Source of the DNA: JAYFQE01 sp034927345
GTDB taxonomy: Bacteria > Bacillota > Clostridia > Saccharofermentanales > UBA5734
DNA length: 64,000 bases
Direction: 5' to 3'
NCBI GenBank assembly: GCA_034927345.1
Contig: JAYFQE010000002.1
Coordinates: 62,001-126,000, forward strand
The notes below the pieces were generated by a model that saw nothing but the letters and a program-made list of their open reading frames with translations, searched no databases and was not told where the DNA came from. Made by a program: the position numbers and the translations under genes. This document shows, one piece after another, positions 34,937-41,765 of this stretch. Positions within the stretch are counted from its first letter, which is position 1. Each line of letters starts with the position of its first letter.

Positions 34937-36985
34937 ATGGCCAAACTGCTTTGGCTTCCTTCATTTTATGCATCAGGCATGATCCTGCAGCAACAGGTCC
35001 CTTTCCATTTACACGGCCAGGCTGAACCGGGCTGTGAAGTGCGGATTCAATTGGAACGAGTTCCGTTTGACGGCCGTTCTTATTCTCCGCTGGACAGCCA
35101 ATATGGCTTGTTATTGGATGAAAAGACAACTTGTGATGAACAAGGCCGGTTTTCGCTGGATTTACCCGCTTTCGATGCGTCTTTCGATCCTTTTACCTTA
35201 ACCATTAAGTCAGGGAAGACTAATATCGTTTTTCAGGATGTTTTATTTGGTGAAGTTTGGGTGGCGGCAGGGCAGTCCAATATGCACATGCCCGTGGCGG
35301 CCGTTCATGGCGCCGAGCAGATCCATGCGTTGGCCAATCTTTTTTATGTTCGCGTTTTAAAACAATCGGAAACCGGCTTGGGGAAAGAAAATCCGCATTA
35401 TGGGTTTGCCCCGCTGGACGACCTTCAGGACAGCCGTTGGCTGCGCGGCGATCAGCCGGAAGCTATGGAGCAGGTTTCCGCCATCGGTTTTTCTTTTGCC
35501 CGGGAAGTTCATCTGGAGCTCAGGATACCGGTCGGCCTGATCGAAACGGCGCTGGGCGGCACCTACATTCATTCCTGGATCAGCCGTCCATCCATTGACA
35601 GCCAGGAGCTTTTGCGCCGCCATGTACAGGATATCGGTTTTTACCGGGAAGAAAAAGATTGGGATCTGAGCGCCAGCTGGGAAACCGCCCAGCATCAGCC
35701 TGCCGCATTATACAATAATAAAGTCGCGCCGCTGCGCGGATTAGCCGCGCGGGGCATTTTATGGTACCAGGGCGAAAGCGATTACCAATATCCCGAGTAT
35801 TATCAGACTGCCTTGCAAACGCTGGTGCGTGACTGGAACCAGATCTTTCAGCCGGCCGATAAAAGAGGTCTGGGCTTTCTTTATATTCAGCTGGCTCCCT
35901 ATTTTTATGGTCATCGCCGCTTTGAGCAATTAGCTGAATTCAATGAAATGCTGGCTGCCGTACGGCATAACTTGCTCGGCCCGGCAGCGCTGGTGCCGAT
36001 TTATGACCTGCCTTTGACCTATGTTGACGCCCCGGCCGATTGGCGCCATCCGATCCATCCCTCGGTTAAGCTGCCGATCGGGCAGCGGCTGAAGACGATT
36101 GCGATGGGGCTTTTGTATCAGCGGAAGGGGCCGCTGACCGCGCCGGAGTGTTCGGATATCGAGGTTGTCGGCAACAAGATGTTGCTCAGCTTCAGCAATA
36201 TCGGCGAGGGACTGCGTTTGACCGGTGACGATACGCGGCTGCGCGGATTTGCCTTATGCGGGCCGGATCGTATCTTTCACGAAGCACAGGCCAGAATTCT
36301 CTATGGCGTACGGGTTTTGGTCTGGCATGAGCAAATAGCCGATCCCTGTGCCGTAACCTATGCGTATGCCGATATGAATCAGACGGCAAACCTGATCAGC
36401 CGTGACCAGCTGCCGGTTGTGCCGTTCCGCTCGGACAAGGCGCCATCCCGTTATTGGCCGCCGATGGAATGGCTGCATTGTGAAGCTCTGCAGATCTGGT
36501 GCTGCCCGAAAATGGACAAACCGGAAGAAACCGGCTGGCATCCGGCGTGGCGTCTGGAACGGGGCCGTGGCGAGCTGTCGCTTGAAAAAGCCAACAAGAG
36601 TGAAGGCGACGGCGCTTTGCTGCTCCGCTATTCGACGAAGGAAAGCCACGAGGTTGCCGTCGAGCCTGTCCTGGATTATGATTCATTATTCCCACCTCTG
36701 GATCTGAGTCCATACGCGAGTCTTTCCATAGATATATTCAATACGGACCAGCAGATCAAATACCTGCGCCTGGCCCTGGCTTCCGGATCTGCGGATGCCG
36801 GACTGCAGATTCTGCCGGAACGTCTGACGATCCTGCCGGTTCTGCGCTGGCAAAAGTTCAATTTTAAACTGCAGGCGGCGTCCGGTGGACTGGAAGCCGT
36901 CCGCCGGCTTGTGTTTATCATCGAGGATAAAAAAGATAAAGGCGTTCTGTATCTGGATCAGATCAATCTGATATGTCCGGAGTAA
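34937..36985 (+). CDS. Sialate O-acetylesterase-like SGNH esterase
   Basis: A 682-residue protein. The N-terminal 110 residues form a beta domain (SGMILQQQVPFHLHGQAEPG), then the catalytic domain begins with EVWVAAGQSNMHMPV, the GQSN serine block. GILWYQGESDYQYPEYYQ and HPIHPSVKLPIGQRL (catalytic His region) complete the SGNH machinery. After about residue 500 comes an extra beta-rich region ending in KGVLYLDQINLICPE, which looks like a carbohydrate-binding sandwich. No signal peptide is seen, so it is probably intracellular. It removes acetyl groups from sialic acid or other sugars; the true substrate may be acetylated xylan or another glycan. Start follows AAGGAGG. Confidence 0.8.
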   Translation: MAKLLWLPSFYASGMILQQQVPFHLHGQAEPGCEVRIQLERVPFDGRSYSPLDSQYGLLLDEKTTCDEQGRFSLDLPAFDASFDPFTLTIKSGKTNIVFQDVLFGEVWVAAGQSNMHMPVAAVHGAEQIHALANLFYVRVLKQSETGLGKENPHYGFAPLDDLQDSRWLRGDQPEAMEQVSAIGFSFAREVHLELRIPVGLIETALGGTYIHSWISRPSIDSQELLRRHVQDIGFYREEKDWDLSASWETAQHQPAALYNNKVAPLRGLAARGILWYQGESDYQYPEYYQTALQTLVRDWNQIFQPADKRGLGFLYIQLAPYFYGHRRFEQLAEFNEMLAAVRHNLLGPAALVPIYDLPLTYVDAPADWRHPIHPSVKLPIGQRLKTIAMGLLYQRKGPLTAPECSDIEVVGNKMLLSFSNIGEGLRLTGDDTRLRGFALCGPDRIFHEAQARILYGVRVLVWHEQIADPCAVTYAYADMNQTANLISRDQLPVVPFRSDKAPSRYWPPMEWLHCEALQIWCCPKMDKPEETGWHPAWRLERGRGELSLEKANKSEGDGALLLRYSTKESHEVAVEPVLDYDSLFPPLDLSPYASLSIDIFNTDQQIKYLRLALASGSADAGLQILPERLTILPVLRWQKFNFKLQAASGGLEAVRRLVFIIEDKKDKGVLYLDQINLICPE

Positions 36986-36987
36986 CC

Positions 36988-39042
36988 ATGCGCGGGGTTG
37001 GGAAACGATGTTTCATCCTATTGCTGACCGGCGCTTTGACGTTACTGCCGGTCTGGCTGTCGGGCGGCTGCGCATCGGAACCTACCGATACGGCTTTGCC
37101 AACCGTTATTGCCGCGACGCCGACGCCGACGCCGACGGCCGATTTATCGCCGACGCCCCAGCCGTCGGATCCGTCCGGCCATGTCCTGACTCCGCTTGCC
37201 GATTACGGCGCCCTGGAATCCGGCCATACGCTGCTTCTGCCTGGCGGTCAATGGTATGACGCGGCCAAATCCTCGCCTATAGAAAATATTACCGATATGC
37301 TGATTGACGTCGACGGAACGGGTAAACCGACAATATCTCAGCCGGCGGAAGAAGGCCCTGTGCTGACGCTGACCGGCTGTTCGGCTGTTACCTTCAAAAA
37401 CATCCGCTTCGGTTATGACCGTTCCAAATGGGCAACCGGCACTCAGGCGGCCGGCATGCCGGCTCTGTTGGAACTAGCCGGCTGCAGCGACATCCGTTTT
37501 GAGCATTGTGAGTTTTTTGGCGGCGCCGGCGCCGGCATATTCATCAATGAATCGGAAAAAATTGTTTTTGAAGATTGCCAGTTTTACAATCTGGCCGGCG
37601 ATCCGCTGCAGACCGGCACTTCTTATCTGCCCAGCCAGATCAATTGCAGCAACTGCACTTTCGAAACAATTACCAGCGGGCCGGTGTCCCTGTATCTGCG
37701 CAGTTCGCGTTTTGAACATTGCGTCTGGACCGGAAGAAACGGCTATGCTGTTCCTTGTTTTTCCGAACAAGTGCCGGCGGCGGCAGATGACTGGGCCGCG
37801 GGTACGCTGCCGGCATTGCTGACGCATGTTCTCGCCGAACGGATCGATTATCATGCTGATGAAAATCAGGCTATTGTCTGCGTTGACAACCTATTCTGCA
37901 GTGAAGACCTGTACAATTTGTATCAGCAGCTGACTCGGAGTTTGCCGGAACTGCTGCCCGATAATCTGCAGAACTGGGCTTTGAGCGGACAAAAACAAGA
38001 TGAAATAGACGACGGCGGAACTTTGGATCCATCTTTGGGACTGCGGCTGGATCTGCGTGTTACCGTACCGGATCCGGTTACGCCTGCGCCGGCCTCATCG
38101 GCCACAACCGCAAGCGGCAAGGTTCTTTCATCGACATCCGGCACAACATCCGGACCGGCTGCCGCCGAGTCGCTTTATAACCTGGATCGGCTGTTGGCCG
38201 ATTTACGGCCGCTGTCCGATCTGGACGGCCACCTCGACTCATTGATTACCGGAACGGTGTCTGTCTGCCTCAGCGACCAAAATCAACAGGACTTGCTATC
38301 CTGTACGATTCCGGTTAAACAGTTGAAAAAGGTTCTTTCATCAGCTTATTCTTCAATTCTGCTGGAAGAAGCGGACATTCGGCTGAATAATGAGCAAATT
38401 GTTCCAGCTCACTTTTATGGCCGGGACAGCGCCGGCCAATTAACCGCGCGCGACCTGACCGCTGTTCTCGGCGCCGGTTTCGGGATTAACCGGACACCGC
38501 TGCTTTTGTATCCATCGCCGGATGAGACCCGCTTTATCGAACAGAATCTTGAATACGACGGTACATCGCTGATTAACGGCGTAGCCCGGCATGATTTTCA
38601 ATTCAGCATCCAATGCAGCGGAACTGAATCCAATCCTGCTGCCGCGTTAAAACTTTTATTTGCCCGAATATCCGTCCGGGCCGATAACGGGGCTAAAACT
38701 GATCTGACCGCCGGCCAATCGGACGGAAGAGCATTTCTTTTAGCGACAGACGAACAGAAGTCAATCCTTTTAAATTGTCTGAGGCAGCCGTTATCAGTTA
38801 CCCGGCAGGCAACAGGCAGCGGAGAAGAGACGGCCCTGCAGCTGCAAGCATTGACGGTGGCAGCCGACCCTGCCGGTTCCTATACGCCGGTTATGATTTA
38901 CGATGCCGGCGACAGCCGGATCGAAGCTAAAATCGCACTATATGACCAAGCTTTCCAGGTTTATCCGGTCATCGTTGTCTTGCAGCAGACGCAAGGTGTA
39001 TGGCAAGTCCAATCGGCGGTTACTTTTAATATAACTGGTTAG
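36988..39042 (+). CDS. Surface lipoprotein with right-handed beta-helix
   Basis: A 684-residue predicted lipoprotein. The signal peptide ends in LSGGC (Cys28). A Thr/Pro-rich linker follows (ATPTPTPTADLSPTPQPSDP), then a region of repeating short strands with stacked cysteines and asparagines, FKNIRFGYDRS, IRFEHCEFFGG, IVFEDCQFYNL and NCSNCTFETI, at about residues 120-260, characteristic of a pectate-lyase-like parallel beta-helix. A second Ser/Thr-rich linker (about 365-390) leads to a C-terminal domain I do not recognise. Start at 36988 was chosen for CCGGAG just upstream; ATG 36973 overlaps the esterase gene. It is in an operon with the esterase and may bind or cut polysaccharide at the cell surface. 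Confidence 0.7.
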   Translation: MRGVGKRCFILLLTGALTLLPVWLSGGCASEPTDTALPTVIAATPTPTPTADLSPTPQPSDPSGHVLTPLADYGALESGHTLLLPGGQWYDAAKSSPIENITDMLIDVDGTGKPTISQPAEEGPVLTLTGCSAVTFKNIRFGYDRSKWATGTQAAGMPALLELAGCSDIRFEHCEFFGGAGAGIFINESEKIVFEDCQFYNLAGDPLQTGTSYLPSQINCSNCTFETITSGPVSLYLRSSRFEHCVWTGRNGYAVPCFSEQVPAAADDWAAGTLPALLTHVLAERIDYHADENQAIVCVDNLFCSEDLYNLYQQLTRSLPELLPDNLQNWALSGQKQDEIDDGGTLDPSLGLRLDLRVTVPDPVTPAPASSATTASGKVLSSTSGTTSGPAAAESLYNLDRLLADLRPLSDLDGHLDSLITGTVSVCLSDQNQQDLLSCTIPVKQLKKVLSSAYSSILLEEADIRLNNEQIVPAHFYGRDSAGQLTARDLTAVLGAGFGINRTPLLLYPSPDETRFIEQNLEYDGTSLINGVARHDFQFSIQCSGTESNPAAALKLLFARISVRADNGAKTDLTAGQSDGRAFLLATDEQKSILLNCLRQPLSVTRQATGSGEETALQLQALTVAADPAGSYTPVMIYDAGDSRIEAKIALYDQAFQVYPVIVVLQQTQGVWQVQSAVTFNITG

Positions 39043-39073
39043 TATATCAAAACCTTTTTCATGGAGGTTGATG

Positions 39074-39510
39074 ATGCCGACGATTAAAGAACGAATTCTC
39101 AATTCACCAAGCTTAACAGTTGTCTGTTCCGGTGACAGTCATACCTGGGGACAATGTGCGCAGGGACAAGCTGAAGTCATGCCGGACGCGCAGCCTGGCG
39201 AACTTCGTCGTCTACCGGAAAATATCCCTTGTTATACGGCCATGCTCGGCAGATATCTGCGCGAAATCCGCGGTTCTCATAAGGAGACCAAGGTTATCAA
39301 CAGCGGCATCGGCAACACGCCTATTACACGATATTATTCAGAGTTCTGGCATGATAGAGTATTAGCCTATAAACCGGATCTCATGGTGATGATGCTCATC
39401 AAGGAGACCCGGCTTATAATGCCCGAACGATGTTTGATAATAATTGGCATGTATCGCAAATTGGTCATTTTATCTATTTAAAAGCGATTACAGACGCTTT
39501 AGGCCTTTAG
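39074..39510 (+). pseudogene. Broken SGNH/GDSL hydrolase
   Basis: Two halves of an SGNH hydrolase in different frames. From 39074 (after GGAGG) the first frame encodes VVCSGDSHTWGQ, the GDS nucleophile block, and GIGNTPITRYYSEFWHDRV and KPDLMVMML, which is the usual beta-strand before the GxND block. From about 39400 the +1-shifted frame encodes GDPAYNARTMFDNNWHVSQI then GHFIYLKAITDALGL and a stop at 39508-39510, the expected DxxH end of such enzymes. The middle third, normally with the GxND block, is missing. An internal deletion that also shifted the frame explains this. The first frame itself stops at 39481. Confidence 0.65.
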
Positions 39511-39637
39511 GTCATCATTTTTGTTCAGCAGTGCCGTAACCAGTGAAATATGAAGTCTCTCTATTCAGATCAATGGTTACCGTGACTTCGGTCATGATTC
39601 CGGGAACACTTCGGAAATGGAGCCCGCAGGAGAAATC

Positions 39638-40948
39638 ATGTATACATTGAAAGCAAAACAAATTCCTTTTCATTGTGGTTATGATGTCATTGTTATCGGC
39701 GGCGGCCCCGCCGGCTGCGCCGCGGCAATAGCGTCAGCCCGTGAAGGCGCTAAGACCTTACTGATTGAAGCAACCGGAATTTTGGGCGGCATGGGCACCA
39801 ATGGGCTTGTTCCTTTCTGGTGCGGATTTTCCAACGGCGGCGACTTGTGCAGTACAGGCATCGGGAAACGGGTTATGGAACAACTTCAGGCTGAAATGCC
39901 CCATGTTGGGTCTGGAACGAAAGGCGGCGCCATAGATGCCGAAGCGTTGAAGCGAGTCTATGATGAATTAGTAACTGACTCGGGCGCTCAGGTTTTATTT
40001 CATACGATGCTTTCTGATGTTGATGTTGATGAAAAAGGAACGGTCAATGCGGTTATTGTCAGTAATAAAGCGGGTTTATCGGCCTACAAAGCTAAAACTT
40101 ATGTTGATTGTACTGGCGATGCAGATCTGGTTGCCTGGGCCGGCGGCGATTTTGAACTGGGCGATGAACTAGGTGAAATGCAGCCGGCGACGATGTGTTT
40201 TACCTTGACCAATGTTGATATGGATGCATTCAGCCATATCAAGAATCATCGGGTTATTCATACTGAAGACGGGAAATATCCGTTGATTCCGGATGATCAT
40301 TGCTGTTTTAGTGTTGTCGGTCCCAATGCCGTCGGATTTAATGCCGGTCATGTGTACAATGTAAACGGGACTGATCCAATAAACGTTTCTGCGGCATTGA
40401 TCCGGGCTCGTAAAATGGTTGGCCAAATCAAAGCGCTTTTTGCGGAAAAATTCCCCGAAGCTTACGGTAAGGCATATCTGGCCGCAACATCATCCTTGCT
40501 GGGTGTCCGCGAAGGACGCAGAATCAAGGGCGATTATAAATTGTTGCCGGAGGATTATTACGCCAGACGTGTTTTTCCAGATGAAATAGCCCGCAATTGC
40601 TATAATTTCGATTCACATGAAACGCCGACTGAAATAAAACTTATGGCAGAAAGGAAACTTGCCCATCATCCCGAAGAAGTCGTTTATAAACCGGGTGAGT
40701 CGCATGGGATTCCTTACCGTTGCCTGACACCGGTAAAATTGAGGAATGTTATCGTTGCCGGCCGGTCTATTTGCGCTGAACGTCGTGTAATGGGCAGTAT
40801 ACGGATTATGGCGACTTGTTTGTCCTTAGGAGAAGCGGCTGGAATAGCGGCAGCCCTATTGAAAAACGAAGAAGAACCAGATTTTCATCATGCCGATGTT
40901 TCTGTTTTACGACATAAACTGTTGGAACATGGTGCATTTATTTTATAA
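39638..40948 (+). CDS. FAD-dependent oxidoreductase (FAD_oxidored family)
   Basis: A 436-residue flavoprotein. The FAD motif DVIVIGGGPAGCAAAIASAR is near the N-terminus, followed by GILGGMGTNGLVPFWCGFSN. A redox/structural core has TYVDCTGDADLVAWAGG and LLGVREGRRIKGDY, and the C-terminal FAD segment NVIVAGRSICAERRVMGSIR and SLGEAAGIAAALL. This pattern belongs to the PF12831 family, commonly linked to carbohydrate gene clusters. The reaction is unknown. Start at 39638 follows CAGGAG; an in-frame ATG at 39617 is further from any site. It follows the broken hydrolase and ends the second carbohydrate island. Confidence 0.75.
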   Translation: MYTLKAKQIPFHCGYDVIVIGGGPAGCAAAIASAREGAKTLLIEATGILGGMGTNGLVPFWCGFSNGGDLCSTGIGKRVMEQLQAEMPHVGSGTKGGAIDAEALKRVYDELVTDSGAQVLFHTMLSDVDVDEKGTVNAVIVSNKAGLSAYKAKTYVDCTGDADLVAWAGGDFELGDELGEMQPATMCFTLTNVDMDAFSHIKNHRVIHTEDGKYPLIPDDHCCFSVVGPNAVGFNAGHVYNVNGTDPINVSAALIRARKMVGQIKALFAEKFPEAYGKAYLAATSSLLGVREGRRIKGDYKLLPEDYYARRVFPDEIARNCYNFDSHETPTEIKLMAERKLAHHPEEVVYKPGESHGIPYRCLTPVKLRNVIVAGRSICAERRVMGSIRIMATCLSLGEAAGIAAALLKNEEEPDFHHADVSVLRHKLLEHGAFIL

Positions 40949-40981
40949 AACAGATAAAAATCATAGTATTTCCTATACTGA

Positions 40982-41110
40982 TTACCGAATGTTGTTGGGG
41001 CGATTTTTCTGAATCCAGACGATGGCCCGACCGGCGGACCGGGTAATCTGATGTTCATCAAGTCCGACGGCGTGATCCGTTCTGGGCACGATATTTACAA
41101 TCAATTCTAG
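40982..41110 (+). pseudogene. Orphan 3' coding remnant
   Basis: After a stop at 40979-40981 the plus strand reads a protein-like stretch of 42 codons: LPNVVGAIFLNPDDGPTGGP then GNLMFIKSDGVIRSGHDIYN and QF before TAG at 41108-41110. Composition and repeated Gly/Pro turns look like the C-terminus of an enzyme. There is no start codon with a ribosome site. It is probably what remains of a gene lost by deletion next to the carbohydrate island. I cannot name the family. Confidence 0.4.
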
Positions 41111-41117
41111 GATCTTA

Positions 41118-41146
41118 TTGCATTTTTGCCGCTCATAACGTATGAT
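41118..41146 (+). promoter_or_regulatory. Promoter of the T-box-controlled valS operon
   Basis: TTGCAT at 41118-41123, exactly 17 bp, TATGAT at 41141-41146. The start would be near 41153, which puts the T-box leader directly at the 5' end of the transcript. Confidence 0.6.
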
Positions 41147-41152
41147 AAACCT

Positions 41153-41366
41153 ATCATTTCGTGTTGAAGGGAAGGAGTACACACCTTCAGGTCGACAGAG
41201 AGCGGGATTCATCGGCTGCAAGATCCTGCGGACCGTCAGTGTGGAAGGTCGTCCCGGAGCGGAGCGGGTTGGCCGCCTCAAGGCCAAGAGTGCCCGTGCA
41301 AACGGGAAAACTGGTGGTACCACGGAAGTCGAGCTTTCGTCCAGTTACTGGACGAGAGCTTTTTTA
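41153..41366 (+). ncRNA. T-box leader (valine), compact stem I
   Basis: The T-box core AACTGGTGGTACCACGG lies at about 41309-41325; the TGGT could pair with an ACCA tRNA end, as expected for tRNA-Val (A73). A terminator follows: GAGCTTTCGTCC (41331-41342) with GGACGAGAGCT (41350-41360) and a T-run. Upstream are GACAGAGAGC and CGGCTGCAAG, normal for the stem II/III region. Stem I is unusually small: TGAAGG (41165-41170) with CCTTCA (41184-41189), loop including AGTACACA. A GTA triplet at 41177-41179 and a GTC at 41191-41193 are both valine codons and candidate specifiers. valS downstream supports valine. Confidence 0.85.
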
Positions 41367-41462
41367 TGCCCCGACGCCTTTGCGGCCGCAAATCTTTATT
41401 CGGCCGCAAAACCGGTCTGCAGGCTGACAGCCGGCAAACCGGTGAAAAAAGGAGATAAAATA

Positions 41463-41729
41463 ATGAATGAAACGCTGGAACTGGTCTTGCGTATTCTGGG
41501 TCTGGTACTGGCCGCCGCCGGCCTGGTCGTTGTTTATGCCGCTCCGCACATCGTGGATAAGCGCGGCCTTGTCGAGCGCAAGAAGATTCCGCCGGAGCTC
41601 ATTGAACACATGACGCCGGAAGAAAAGGACAAATTCCGCCGCGACTCTGCGATCCTCGATGTCAAATTCCGCGGCCTGCTTCTGGCAGCCCCCGGCTTCA
41701 TCCTGATCCTGATTGCTTTTCACCGTTAA
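41463..41729 (+). CDS. Small two-helix membrane protein ahead of valS
   Basis: An 88-residue protein. A first hydrophobic helix spans about residues 8-28 (LRILGLVLAAAGLVVVYAAP), a charged middle of about 40 residues includes KKIPPELIEHMTPEEKDKFR, and a second helix spans about residues 70-86 (GLLLAAPGFILILIAF). The ATG follows AAAAAAGGAG. It is located between the valine T-box terminator and valS (36 bp gap), so it is expressed only when uncharged tRNA-Val accumulates, together with valS. Similar small ORFs may occur in other Clostridia, but I do not know a function. A role in transport or membrane response to valine shortage is only a guess. Confidence 0.7.
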   Translation: MNETLELVLRILGLVLAAAGLVVVYAAPHIVDKRGLVERKKIPPELIEHMTPEEKDKFRRDSAILDVKFRGLLLAAPGFILILIAFHR

Positions 41730-41765
41730 GTTCGGGGCTTTGGCCCCATACCCAGGAGGAATATC

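Noticed and set aside
41142..41462. In-frame extension of the small membrane protein through the T-box leader
   Set aside because: It would read through the antiterminator and terminator structure; the translated sequence is Arg/Gly-rich and unlike a protein. The ATG at 41463 has a good ribosome site.
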